From: Capra hircus
Taxonomy: Eukaryota; Chordata; Mammalia; Artiodactyla; Bovidae
Assembly: GCF_001704415.2 (NCBI RefSeq)
Contig: NC_030808.1
Coordinates: 83,918,594-83,982,593, forward strand
Direction: 5' to 3'
Length of the DNA: 64,000 bases
Positions 44,524 through 55,261 of the stretch are shown here, piece by piece. Position 1 is the stretch's first letter. Each line of letters begins with the position of its first letter. The position numbers and the translations under genes are program-made. A model generated the notes under the pieces. That model searched no databases. It saw only the letters and a list, made by a program, of their open reading frames with translations, and had not been told where the DNA came from.

Positions 44524-44747
44524 CTGGCATGCTCAGTCGTCTCTGACTCTTTGCAACCCAATGGACTGTATGCAGCCCATCAGGCTCCTCTGTCCATGGG
44601 ATTTCCCAGAAAGAATGCTTGGGGGTATGGGGTGGGGTGGGGTTTTGGCATTTCCTGCTCCACAGGATCGTTCCTAACTCAGGGATGGAACTGCATTTCC
44701 TGCGTCAGAAGGAGTATTCTTTACCACTGAGTCACCTGGGAAGCGCA
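44524..44747 (-). repeat. Bov-tA SINE, diverged with G-rich expansion
   Basis: Reverse unit; the centre has an expanded 'ggggtatggggtggggtggg' run at about 44622-44643. Head 'gagtcacctgggaagcgc' at the right. Confidence 0.9.
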
Positions 44748-44904
44748 GCCAGGGTAGGGTTATCTTCCTATTCAGTTGGTTGTAGCCTAGGATGAAAAAG
44801 GCTATGGGAGAACCTGGGTGGCAGGGGCAATTCATTTTCAATATTAGACTTGATGAGTTTAAAAGTCACAAGACTCTCCTATTCCTCCAAAGCATAATTT
44901 GTAG

Positions 44905-45048
44905 ATAAAACCTAAATAATGGCCTCAAAGATATCCTAATCTCTGGACAGTGCAAATATTATCTTATAATGGCAAGAAAGACTTTGTAGATATGAATAAA
45001 AGATACTGAGACAGGAAATTATCCAGGTGAGCCCTGAATGGAATCACA
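44905..45048 (+). mobile_element. MLT1-like MaLR LTR, left part
   Basis: 'ctcaaagatatcctaatctc', 'ggcaagaaagactttgtaga' and 'gaaattatccaggtgagccc' follow the MLT1 order. The right part is at 45736-45895. Confidence 0.75.
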
Positions 45049-45057
45049 GGTGTCTCT

Positions 45058-45058
<1 letters not shown>

Positions 45059-45092
<34 letters not shown>
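45059..45092. repeat. (CT)n(TA)n microsatellite
   Basis: CT units to 45072, then about ten TA units. Marks the tail side of the reverse CHR SINE that follows. Confidence 0.95.
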
Positions 45093-45097
45093 TTTAA

Positions 45098-45345
45098 GTT
45101 TTATTTATTTATTTATTTTTGTATGTGCTGGGTCTTTGTTGCTGCTCTCGGGGCTACTCTTCATTGTAGTGCAGGGGCTTCTCATTGTGGTGGCTTCTCT
45201 CGTTGCAGAGCACGTGATCTAGAGCGAGCAGGGCTCAGTAGTTGTGGCACACAGGTGGCATGTGGAATCTTCCCAGACAGGGGCCAAACCCGTGTCCCTT
45301 GCAATGACAGGAGGATTCCTAACCACAGTATCACCAGGGAAGTCT
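45098..45345 (-). repeat. CHR-type SINE nested in MaLR LTR
   Basis: Reverse long form: 'gtgctgggtctttgttgctg', 'ggtggcttctctcgttgcag' and head 'atcaccagggaagtc'. Confidence 0.88.
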
Positions 45346-45401
45346 GCAAGTTACAATTTTTAAAGGTTCACAGGTGTTTTTTTTTAAGAAAGAGGCAGAG
45401 G

Positions 45402-45543
45402 GGGACTTCTCTGGTAGTCCAGTGGGTAAGACTCTCACTCTCAAAGAAGGGGACCTGGGTGTGATCCCTGATCAGGGAACTAGATTCCACATGTCACAAC
45501 TAAGACCTGGCACAGCCAAATAAATAAATATTTAAAAAAAAGA
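45402..45543 (+). repeat. CHR-type SINE, short form
   Basis: 'ggacttctctggtagtccag' through 'gcacagccaaataaataaat'. Opposite orientation to the CHR copy 56 bases to its left. Confidence 0.9.
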
Positions 45544-45551
45544 GGAAACAA

Positions 45552-45735
45552 AGTTCTACTATACAGCACAGAGAACTATATTCAATATCCTGTAACAAAC
45601 CATAATGGAAATGAATATGAAAAAGAATTATATATATAATTTATATATTATATATATATATGAGACACTTTGCTGTAAAGATGAAATTAACATAACATGG
45701 TAAAGCAACTATGCTTCAATACAATCTTTTTTTAA
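45552..45735 (+). repeat. Artiodactyl L1 3' end
   Basis: 'actatacagcacagagaact', a TA-rich run at 45628-45661, 'cactttgctgtaaagatgaa' and 'caactatgcttcaatacaat'. Confidence 0.75.
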
Positions 45736-45895
45736 AACGAGCTAAGAAGCCATGGGAGATTGGACATAGAAGAAGAAGGCAAGCAGATACCGAAGCAAAA
45801 CAGGTTTTGAAAATGGTGGAAGGGACCATGAAAAAGGGAATGCAGCTGAAAAGTTTGTGGCATTTTGTAACAGCAGCCAAAGGAAGCAAATACAG
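45736..45895 (+). mobile_element. MLT1-like MaLR LTR, right part
   Basis: 'atggtggaagggaccatgaa', then the MLT1 3' end 'aagtttgtggcattttgtaa' and 'cagcagccaaaggaagcaaa'. The 86-codon frame here is LTR-derived. Confidence 0.7.
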
Positions 45896-45939
45896 CACCT
45901 TAAATGTAATGAAGGTTTGTTTTTCCTGGAAGCTTTCCT

Positions 45940-46095
45940 ATACATATAATCTCATTGAATCCATACCATGATTCGATGCCTTAAAGCCTGTAGATGGGGA
46001 AATTGAGGTTCAGAGAGCTTAAGTAATGAATGGCCCTAGTTCACTGAGCTAATAATAAATAGGGCAGTATAGGGATTTGAACCTGTTTACTCTCA
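45940..46095 (-). repeat. MIR SINE
   Basis: 'taatctcattgaatccatac', 'gaaattgaggttcagagagc' and 'agggatttgaacctg' in reverse MIR order. Confidence 0.75.
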
Positions 46096-46151
46096 TGTTA
46101 GAATTATCCTCATATTAGTAATTCTGTTAATGACTGTGCACTTTTGAATTT

Positions 46152-47178
46152 GTTGTTGTTCAGTCGCTCAGTTGTGTCCGACTCTTTGTGACCTCACGGA
46201 CTGCACCACACCAGACTTCCCTGTCTTTCACTATCTCCTGGAGCTTGTTCAAACTCAAGTCCATTGAGTCAGTGATTCCATCAAAACATCTTGTCCTCTG
46301 TCATCCCTTTCTCCTGCCTTCAATCTTTCCCAGCATCAGGGTCTTTTCCAATGAGCTGGCTCTTTGCATCAGGTGGCCAAAGTAGTATTGGAACTTCAGC
46401 TTCAGCATCAGCCCTTCCAATGAATATTCAGAGTTGATTTCCTTTAGGAATGACTTTTTTGATCTTCTTGCTGTCCAAGGGACTCTCAAGAGTCTTCTCC
46501 AGCACAGTTCAAAAACATCAGTTCTTTGGCACTCAGCCTTCTTTATGGTCCAACGGTCACATCCATAACTAACTACCGGAAGGACCATGGCTTTGACTAA
46601 ACAGACCTTTGTTGGAAAGGTAATGTCTCTGCTTTTTAATGCATAGTCTAGGTTGGTCATAGCTTTTCATCCAAGGAGCAAGCGTCTTTTAATTTCATGG
46701 TTGCAGTCACTGTCTGCAGCGATTTTGGAGCCCAAGAAAATAAAGTCTGTCACTGTTCCATTGTTTCGTCATCTATTTGCCATGAAGTGATGCGACCAGA
46801 TGCCATGATCTTAGTTTTTTGAATGTTGAATTTTAAACCAGCTTTTTCACTCTCCTCTTTCACCTACATCAAGAAGCTCTTTGGTTCCTCTTCACTTTCT
46901 GCTATTAGAGTGGTGTCATCCACATATCTGAGGTTGTTGATATTTCCCCTGGCAATCTTGATTCCAGCTTTTGCTTCATCCAACCCAGCATTTCACATGA
47001 TGTACTCTGCGTATAAGTTAAGTAAGCAGGGTGACAATATACAGCCTTGAGGTACTCCTTTCCCAATTTTGAACCAGTCCATTGTTCCATGTCTGGTTCT
47101 AACTGTTGCTTCTTTATCTGCATACATGCTTCTCAGAAGGCAGGTGAGGTGGTCTGATATTCCCATCTCTTTAAGAAG
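46152..47178 (-). repeat. BovB LINE, 3' portion of a 5'-inverted copy
   Basis: Minus strand runs from the palm region of the reverse transcriptase to an (AAC)n tail at 46152-46160. The catalytic box reads Y-V-D-D at 46926-46915, where most copies have YADD. Several frameshifts. At 47178 the sequence flips to the 5' portion in the opposite orientation. Confidence 0.93.
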
Positions 47179-48318
47179 AGATGAACACCTTAATGCAAAA
47201 TTCAGACTTCAATTGAAGAAATCAGGGAAAACCTCTAGGCCATTCAGGTATGACCTAAATTAAATACCTTGTGATTATACAGTGGAAGTGACAAATAGAT
47301 TCAAGGGATTAGATTTGAGACAGAGCACCTGATGAACTATGAATGGAGGTTCATAACACTGTACAGGAGGTGGTGACCAAAACCATCACAAGAAAAAGAA
47401 ATGCAAAAAGGCAAAATGGTTGTCTGAGGGGGCCTTACATATAGCTGAGAAAAGAAGAGAAGTGAAAGGCAAAGGAGAAAGGGAAAGATATACCCATCTG
47501 AATACAGAGTTTGAAAGAATATCAAGGATAAGAAAGACTTCTTAAGTGAACAATGCAAAGAAAGAGAGGAAAACAATCGAATGGGAAAGACTAGAGATCT
47601 CTTCAAGGAAATTAGAAACACCAAGAGAACATTTCATACAAAGATGGGCACAGTAAAGGACAGAAATGGCATGGACCTAACAGAAGCAGAAGAGATTAAG
47701 AAGAGGTGGCAAGAATACACAGAAGCACTATACAAAAAAAAGATCTTAATGACGCAGATAACCACAATGGTGTGGTCACTCACCTAGAGCCAGCCATCCT
47801 GGAGTGTGAAGTCAAGTGGGCCGTAGAAAGCATTATTATGAACAAAGCTAGTGGAGGTGATGGAATTCCAGCTGAGCTAGGTCTAACCCTAAAAGATGGT
47901 GCTGTTAAAGTGCTGTACTCAATATACTAGCAAATTTGGAAAATACAGCACTGGCCACAGGACTGGGAAGGTCAGTTATCATTCTAATCCCAAAGAAGGG
48001 CAATGCCAAAGAATGTTCAAATCACTGCACAGTGGTGCTCATTTCACATGATAGCAAAGTAATACTCAAAATCCTTCAAGCTAGGCTTCAACAGTACGTG
48101 AACCGAGAACTTCCAGATGTTCAAGCTGGTTTTAGAAAAGGCAGAGGAACCAGAGATCAAATTGCCAACCTCCACTGGATCATAGAAAAAGCAAGAGAGT
48201 TCCAGAAAAACATCTACTTCTGCCTCAAGGCCTATGCTAAAGCCTTTGATCCACTGTGTGGATCAATACAGACAGTGGAAAATTCTTAAAGCGATGGGAA
48301 TACCAGACCACCTTACCT
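47179..48318 (+). repeat. BovB LINE, inverted 5' portion
   Basis: Plus strand encodes the part of ORF2 before the palm: linker after the endonuclease, then 'VIILIPKKGNAKECSN' and 'VQAGFRKGRGTRDQIANLHW', spread over three frames (47581-47787, 47706-47930, 47936-48289), so it is frameshifted. Ends at 'gaccaccttacctgcctcc', about 40 bases beyond the point where the minus-strand portion starts. Confidence 0.93.
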
Positions 48319-48359
48319 GCCTCCAGGTCATTAAATAAAAGAAAAATGTTACTACCCTT

Positions 48360-48790
48360 CTGCTGATGTGAATAAGTACTATGACAGTCCTAGTTTGACC
48401 TCGTAGGATCAGACATTCTCCTGCCTGATATGAAGGCAGAGCTAGTGATATAAGCCTGATGTATACTTGAAGAATGAGGAAGAGGCCAATCTTTTCCTCT
48501 CTCCCGCATTTTCCTTTGATTATAAAATTGTAGCTTACCTAATGCCCCTTGTCTGCCTCCTTGCATCTCTCACAGCATCCTAAATTAATAAACTTACTTC
48601 TTGCCTATTACTTTGCCTCTCACTGAATTCCTTCTACACTGAGACACAAAGAACCTGAGCCTCAGTATGTCCAGATACAAGGTGAGTGATTATAATTAAA
48701 AGACCATGAGTTTAAGTCCTAGTCTGGGTTTAGGCTGTGTTCCAGTTCTGGCACATGGATTCAGTTCCCAGTCAGAGGAGCACAGTTTCA
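48360..48790 (+). mobile_element. Probable ruminant ERV LTR and leader
   Basis: TATA-like 'tataaaattg' at 48521-48530, AATAAA at 48587-48592 and a U5-like 'tttgcctctcactgaattcc' with 'gagacacaaagaacctgagc'. Spacing fits an LTR promoter and polyadenylation site. Outer limits uncertain; no retroviral coding sequence follows. Confidence 0.55.
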
Positions 48791-48842
48791 GTTCTGCAGT
48801 AAACATTGGTTTATTCTCCTTGGGATCCCCTTTGTCTACTTA

Positions 48843-49320
48843 AAAAAATTGCACAATGTGACAGTTGTGTTAAGTTTTATTTGGGCAAAAATGAGGACTG
48901 CAGCCTGGGAGACGGTACCTCAGGTAACTGAGAAACTGCTCCAAAGAGGTGAAGGGAGAGGTCAATAAAGGAATTTTGGTGAAGGGGGAGTTCATGCAAT
49001 CCAGTACTTATCTTTGCAAAAGTTTTCTGCTAGTGATGAGGAGCCGATGTCATCATGAAGGGATTAAGTGCTTTTCTAGAAATGAGGAGATGTACGAATT
49101 GGGCTTATAATATCAGGTCCTGGAAATATCTATCTGAAGACCTGTTCTGCCAGTTTTCCAGAGCACAGAGTGCCTCATTCTTGATCTCCACCCTGATCTC
49201 CCTTCATGGGGTGTTGAAGGTCACAGCAGCTGCAGCAACACATGATTTAATCCTTATAGAGGTAGATGGCAAGTGCTTATGGCAAGTGACAATTTGTAGC
49301 TGACACCTTCTACAGACAGT
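48843..49320 (-). mobile_element. Probable ruminant ERV LTR, reverse
   Basis: Plus-strand 'gttaagttttatttgggcaa' gives AATAAA on the minus strand near its right end as read. The block 'gagcacagagtgcctcattc' to 'gacaatttgtagctgacacc' is one I associate with a common bovine repeat. Assigned as LTR from layout; family not verified. Confidence 0.5.
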
Positions 49321-49489
49321 TTTCATAGCTTTCTCTCCTTTGCTAATGAAACGGAGTTCCCCTAGAACCAAGTTCCCCTGCCAAGTTTATGATTAACTTC
49401 TCTATCCAAAGCTTTATTCCCTTTCTCGTCCTGCATCTGTTTCCCTCAGGATTGAGGGGTATCAAAGAAAAAGGGTGGGGGAGGTTTGA

Positions 49490-50470
49490 AACAGCAGGAC
49501 CCAGTGGGGCTCTCCTGGGTACCAAAGCCTCTCTGTGTTCCTCATTTCTTTTGTGTAGAAAAAGACTTTCGTCTTTTAGCTCTTTCCGAAGTAGCAAAGC
49601 ACAGGCCCATGCAGTTACTAATTAGGGGAGTGAGGGAATGCAGAAGCAAAGGAAAAGTAGTTAAACAAGAAAAGTAATAACAGGTCAGTGATAAAGCAGG
49701 GTTCCACTTCCTCCTCAAGGGATACACGTAACATTTGGACAGGTATCTCTGAAGTTGTTCTTTAGGAAATACAACCCTGACCTGAGGCAGAGGATGCTGG
49801 CTACTGCTGCTGAATCCAAGCACTAGACGCATACTGGGTGGAACCAGAAGGCTCGTGAGATCCCTGAAATGCCACCCTGTTGCCTCACTACTGCCCCATC
49901 AGAAGCCTGCTCCCCCAAAGGTTGTCTTTAAAGACACTCCCCTGAAAACCATCAGGGACTTTGGACCTTTCGAACATGAACCACCCACTTTCTTGGCTCG
50001 AACCTGCAATGAGGGCTGTACTTTCCTTCACCACAACTGGTTTGAGGAAACTGGAGAAGGCAATGGCACCCCACTCCAGTACTCTTGCCTGGCAAATCCC
50101 ATGAACGGAGGAGCTGGTGGGCTGCTGTCCATGGGGTAGAGAAGAGTTGGACATGACTGAGCGACTTCACTTTCACTTTTCACTTTCGTGCATTGGAGAA
50201 GGAAATGGCGACCCACTCCAGTGTTATTGCCTGGAGAATCCCAGGGATGGCGGAGCCTGGTGGGTTGCTGTCTATGGGGTTGTACAGAGTTGGACATGAC
50301 TGAAGTGACTTAGCAGCAGCAGCTTTACTGTGGGTGGGTGAGAAGACCCAAGTTTGGTTTGGCAGCAATAAGACAATTTACTTTCTGAGCTGTAAAATTT
50401 TGTTACATCGACTCCTATTCTCTTTGTTATGACAGATTTATACCTTTCTCTCACTGATGTTTTGGTGGGG
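49490..50470 (+). mobile_element. Ruminant ERV LTR containing a Bov-A2
   Basis: Shares words with the LTRs at 55525 and 58588: 'ctcctgggta[c]caaagcc'-type start and 'cctcaagggatacac' at 49715-49729. After the SINE: 'ggcagcaataagacaattta' (degenerate polyadenylation signal) and a U5-like end. The 94-codon frame at 49855-50139 runs into the SINE and is not a gene. Confidence 0.5.
50052..50323 (+). repeat. Bov-A2 dimeric SINE nested in LTR
   Basis: 'ctggagaaggcaatggcacc' to 'gacttagcagcagcagc'; both monomers and the linker 'ttcacttttcactttcgtgc' present. Confidence 0.96.
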
Positions 50471-50751
50471 ACTTGAATTGGAAAGGAGATAAATGTATGT
50501 GATCAATCTGTTTAATTAGAAATAAGCCTTAACTTTGAGTGATTCAGTTTGTCTTTAACCATGTTTTTTCAGGGCAACAAATAATGGAATTAAAAAATTC
50601 TCCCCCACCCTTCCTAAAATTTTTTTCCCCATGATCTTTTTAATTTTAAAAAGGAAGCTTAGTTCTTTTAAAGTTGTGATTGGCATATTTATACATTTTA
50701 TTCAATTGAATCCTTTTTATTACTGCCATTTTTATAGCGCATTTAAAAATC
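50470..50751. other. AT-rich DNA between LTRs
   Basis: Nothing recognised. Confidence 0.4.
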
Positions 50752-51060
50752 TTCACTTAATTCCATGTAGATGTTACTGAACACAAGTTCGTGTGCTTGA
50801 CACATAAGGCCAAATGAACCAAAACATTCAAGTTCGGAGCAGAGAAAGGCATATTGTAGGGGCAAACAAGAACAGGTGGCTTGTGCTCAAAACCCTCAGA
50901 CTCCAGGGAGTTTTTATAGGCAAGATGTAGGATGAGGGTTTCAGGGTGTGTGGCTTTCTTCTGACAAGGTGGTGGTGAAATAACAGGGCAGCGTTTCAGG
51001 AATCTTCTGCTCAGCCTGAAGTTACCATCCTTCACCTGAGCTGGAGCTTTAGTTCCTACA
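50752..51060 (-). mobile_element. Probable ERV LTR, reverse
   Basis: Minus strand starts 'tgtaggaactaaagctccag', has a TATA box 'tataaaaa' at 50918-50911 and a U5-like 'acgaacttgtgttcagtaac' before the end. Size and layout suit a short class I-type LTR; family not verified. The 92-codon frame inside is not a gene. Confidence 0.6.
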
Positions 51061-51094
51061 GAAAAACTAAAATATATTGCTATGTATATTCCTT

Positions 51095-51998
51095 TTCCAA
51101 ATAGGAGTTCGTCAAAGCTTTATATTGTCACCCTACTTATTTAACAGATATGCAGAGTACATCATGAGAAATGCTGGGCTGGAGGAAGCACAAGCTAGAA
51201 TCAAGATTGCCGGGAGAAATATCAACAACTTCAGATAAGCAGATGACACTACCCTTATGGCAGAAAGTGAAGAAGAACTAAAGAGCCCCTTGATGAAAGT
51301 GGAAGAGGAGAGTGAAAAAGTTGGCTTAAAGCTCAATATTCAGAAAATTAAGATCATGGCATCCGGTCCCATCACTTCATGACAAATAGATGGGGAAACA
51401 GTGGAAACAGTGTCAGACTTTATTTTTCTGAGCTTCAAAATCACTGCAGAGGGTGACTGCAGCCATGAAGTTAAAAGACACTTACTACTTGGAAGGAATA
51501 GCATATTCAAAAGCAGCGACATTACTTTTCCAACAAAGGTACATCTAGTCAAGGCTATGGTTTTTCCAGCGGTCATGTATGGATGTGAGAGTTGGACTAT
51601 AAACAAAGCTGAGCGTTGAAGAATTGATGCTTTTGAACTGTGATGTTGGAGAAGACTCTTGAGAGTCCTTTGGACTGCAAGGAGATCCAACCAGTCCATC
51701 CTAAAGGAGATCAGTCCTGGGTGTTCATTGGAAGGACTGATGTTGAAGCTGAAACTCCAATACTTTGGCTACCTGATGCAGAGAGCTGACTCATTTGAAA
51801 AGACCGTGATGCTGGGAAAGATTGAGGGCAGGAGGAGAAGGGGACAACAGAGGAAGAGATGGTTAGATGATATCACTGACTCGATGGACATAGGTTTGGG
51901 TGGACTCTGGGAGTTGGTGATGGACAGCGAGGCCTGGTGTGCTGTGGTTCATTGGGTCGCAAAGAGTTGGACACGACTGAGCGACTGAACTGAACTGA
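51095..51998 (+). repeat. BovB LINE, 3' third, active-site Tyr codon lost
   Basis: Starts in the palm region and ends 'gcgactgaactgaactgaag'. In frame the catalytic box reads R-stop-A-D-D: TAT has become TAA at 51236-51238. Further frameshifts near 51500 and 51650. 'attcctt' on both sides may be a short TSD. Confidence 0.94.
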
Positions 51999-52004
51999 AG
52001 ATTC

Positions 52005-52500
52005 CTTGAGGAATATTAAAAAGTATATTAAAAAGCAAAGATATCACTTTGCTGATAAAGGTCTGTGTAATCAAAGCTAAGGTCTTTCCGGTAGTCAGGT
52101 ATGGATGTGACAGTTGGATCATAAAAAAAGGCTGAGTGCCGAAGAACTGATGCTTTTGAACTGTGCTGGAGAAGATTCTTGAGCATCCTTTGTACAGCAA
52201 AGAGATCAAAACACTCATCCTAAAGGAAATCAGTCCTGATTACTTATTGGCGGGACTGATGCTGAAGCTGAAGCTCCACTACTTTGGCCAACTGATGCGA
52301 AGAGCCAGCTCATTGGAAGAGACCCTGATGCTGGGAAAAATTGAAGGCAAGAGGAGAAGGGGATGACAGAGGATGAGATGTCATCACTGACTCAATGGAC
52401 ATGACTTTGAGCAAACTCAAGGAGATAGTGAAGGATGGGGAAGCCTGGCAAGCTGTAGTCCATGGGGTCTCAAAGAGCTGGACTGAGTGATTGAACAACA
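52005..52500 (+). repeat. BovB LINE 3' end, older copy in tandem
   Basis: Begins 'aatattaaaaagtatattaa' directly behind the previous copy, same orientation, and ends with the degenerate tail 'gtgattgaacaacaatacc'. A deletion removes the GRQRMRWLDG region ('gatgagatgtcatcactgac'). Confidence 0.92.
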
Positions 52501-52929
52501 ATACCATATTCCATGGGGAGGAACCGGGCCCCTGCACTGTGGCTCTGCCTTTGTTTCTCAACTATTCCTTCCTTATTTATGCATTCCCTCCTTACCCTGC
52601 TAGTGACTATTTGAATCTGCCCCTTGGAACTCCTGGAAGGTCAAGGAGGCTGAATGCAGCCTATTTCCTACAAACAAGAAATGGAGGCCACAGAAAGGAT
52701 TCATACCCAGGAGAAATCCACAGGCTCTTTGCTCCATTTAATAGATGACTATCAAATGTTTTAAATACAGTTCTTTAGTTTTAGTCTTCTAAATACTTTT
52801 ATTCCATAACCTTGAATTTGAATTAATTATCTTTAAGCCATCCCTGGAGGGTCTGTCAATATTTTCCAGCTGGATTAATTCATTTTATCCTTCCTAACAA
52901 AAACAGTAATAATATCCATCTGAAACTTT
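52501..52929. other. Intergenic DNA, possible LTR scrap
   Basis: 'tgcactgtggctctgccttt' resembles a U5 segment of class I-type ruminant LTRs; too little to call. Confidence 0.3.
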
Positions 52930-53102
52930 ACTGTTTTAAAAGTATCTTCATGCATACCATACCGTTTTCTTCTCCCATCACTGTAAGGAAGGCAGTGAGG
53001 ATATTTTCCAAATCAACAACAGGGGAATAACCAGAGGTTGGGAGGGGTGACTTACCTAAGTCCACGTAGCCAGTGGAGTCAAAGGCAGGCCCAAGTCACC
53101 CA
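52930..53102 (-). repeat. MIR SINE remnant
   Basis: 'cactgtaaggaaggcagtga', 'gaataaccagaggttgggag' and 'gacttacctaagtccacgta' keep reverse MIR order. Confidence 0.5.
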
Positions 53103-53399
53103 GCTGTTTAAGGTGCTCTTTTCACTTATAAACCTGCTGACATTTGTTTTTCATGGTAATAAACCAATCTCTCACACATTATTCCCGACTGTACCACCCC
53201 AGAAGCCAAACCCTTGGAACCTCAGGTTCAACTTACTGAGTCTGTTTCTTCTGCCTGACTTCCCCTCACCCCTACCCCATTTGAACCCTGACCTTCTGTT
53301 GTGCTTTTCCTTTTGTCCTCCCTTCCTGAGTGTATCTCTGTGTGACTTACTGTTCAAATTTCTCAGACTGATTTTCAAAGCCTTCCAAAATCTAATAGC
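53103..53399. other. Unique intergenic DNA
   Basis: The 134-codon plus frame 53038-53442 spans MIR edges and has no recognisable domain; taken as chance, though it is one of the longer non-repeat frames. Confidence 0.4.
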
Positions 53400-53548
53400 T
53401 ACCAGTTATCTGGTGTTTTCTGTATGTCAAGTGCTATACTAAAAGCGTCACACATACTATTACTTACCTATTCAGTGAGATAAGCACTGCTATTATATTA
53501 CCATTCTCACTTTAGAAAGGGATAGTGGGGCAACATAAAGATGAAGTA
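53400..53548 (-). repeat. MIR SINE, left part
   Basis: 'tctgtatgtcaagtgctata', 'cactttagaaagggatagtg'; the remainder is at 53758-53815. Confidence 0.65.
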
Positions 53549-53757
53549 GCTTCCCTGGTAGCTCAGCGGTAAAGAGTCTGCCTGCCAATGCCAGAGACGT
53601 GGGTTTGATCTCTGGGTCGAGAAGATCCCCTGGAGGAGGGCATGGCAACCCACTCCAGTATTCTCGCCTGGGAAATCCCATGGACAGAGGAGCCAGGTGG
53701 GCTACAGTCCATAGGGTCACAAAAACTCAGACACAACTTAGTGACTAAACAACAATT
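53549..53757 (+). repeat. Bov-tA SINE nested in MIR
   Basis: Head 'agcttccctggtagctcagc', tail 'cttagtgactaaacaacaat'. Confidence 0.95.
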
Positions 53758-53815
53758 TGCAAAGCTAGCCACACACCTAATGAGTGCCAGAGCTCCGGGT
53801 TTGAAATCAGGTAGT
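53758..53815 (-). repeat. MIR SINE, right part
   Basis: 'aagctagccacacacctaat' and 'gccagagctccgggtttgaa' correspond to the reverse MIR core expected after 53548. Confidence 0.6.
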
Positions 53816-54207
53816 GGATCTCTGGAGCTTTGCAGATCCCATAGTCTCACTTCCAGCTGTTAAAATGTGTCATACAAAAAGCCCATCTCCACTCCAGCCT
53901 GAAACCTAACCGGAAATTGCAAAAAGCAACTAGTTCACTTTTCATTTTCCCACATCTTAGGTATCCAATAACTCTTGTGGGTAACAAAGACTAACCTAGG
54001 ATTCTCCACTTTTTGCTCACCATCTGACTTCCTAAAGAAGTTTGACCTGCAGTCAAATTGTTGCAGAAGTTGAGATTGAGGCTGAAAGATGAAGCAGTTT
54101 CAGAAGTTTGGGCATAGAAGGAAGCTGCTGACAGCTGGAGCTCCTTGGGATGCCCAGCTCTATTCCTAGACTTTCTGATTAGATGGGAACATTTTGTCCA
54201 GGGCATT
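53816..54207. other. Unique intergenic DNA
   Basis: Nothing recognised. Confidence 0.45.
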
Positions 54208-54836
54208 CAGTTCAGTTCAGTCGCTCAGTCGCGTCCGACTCTTTGTGACCCTATGAATCACAGCACGCCAGGCCTCCCTGTTCATCACCAACTCCTGGAG
54301 TTTACTCAGATTCATGTCCATTGAGTCAGTGATGCCATCCAGCCATCTCATCCTCTGTCGTCCCCTTCTCCTCCTGCCCACAATCCCTCCCAGCATCAGA
54401 GTCTTTTCCAATGAGTCAACTCTTCGCATGAGGTGGCCAAAGTACTGGAGTTTCAGCTTTAGTTAGCATCATTCCTTCCAAAGAAATTCCAGGGCTTATC
54501 TCCTTCAGAATGGACTGGTTGGATCTCCTTGCAGTCCAAGGGACTCTCAAGAGTCTTCTCCAACACCACAGTTCAAAAGCATCAATTCTTCGGTGCTCAG
54601 CCTTCTTCACAGTCCAACACTCACATCTATACATGACCACAGGAAAAACCATAGCCTTGACTAGACGGACCTTAGTCGGCAAAATAATGTCTCTGCTTTT
54701 AAATATGCTATCTAGGTTGGTCATAACTTTTCTTCCAAGGAGTAAGCGTCTTTTAATTTCATGACTGCAGTTACCATCTGCAGTGATTTTGGAGCCCCCC
54801 AAAATAAAGTCTGACAGTTTCCACTGTTTCCCCATC
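54208..54836 (-). repeat. BovB LINE 3' end
   Basis: Reverse copy from 'ttcagttcagtcgctcagtc' to the SDFILGGSKITADGNCSHE region. ORF2 frame is open over 54416-54841 and again over 54217-54429 but shifted between them near 54460. Close to consensus, so fairly young. Confidence 0.94.
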
Positions 54837-55261
54837 ACCACAGATTAAAACATCATTTGCTGCCACCTAGTGTTAAAGTGAACAAATTGCACCTATTTAG
54901 ATTGGTTTCTCTTGTAACGTTTCAGTAGTTATTCTTTCCATGAACTGGAGAGATAAGAAACTTATTTTTGCAACTATACACTTTTTCCAAATTTACTCCT
55001 ATGTGACATGATACTTGAATTGTTTGATAATAGTATCCATGATTCAATTAAGCATTTTTTGGACAAATATTTGTACGGAATTTATATACATTTATCAGGT
55101 TCTCCTATTTATATCGCAGAGATGTCCTAAGACTCTCTTGGGATGATGTACCTGAGAGCACTTTGTATATGATATGATTGCCAGGGGAGGACAGAACTAG
55201 GAGGTCATGGGTAAATTGAAGGAGAGAAGTGCTGTATAATTATGGCAAGATCAGTCATTAA
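54837..55261. other. AT-rich intergenic DNA
   Basis: Nothing recognised. Confidence 0.45.

Noticed and set aside
47581..48289. A multi-exon-like set of three frames with reverse-transcriptase similarity
   Set aside because: They are frameshifted pieces of one BovB ORF2, not spliced exons.
53038..53442. A 134-codon plus frame
   Set aside because: It spans the edges of two MIR elements and has no known motif; hydrophobic Leu/Phe/Pro-rich product typical of pyrimidine-rich DNA.
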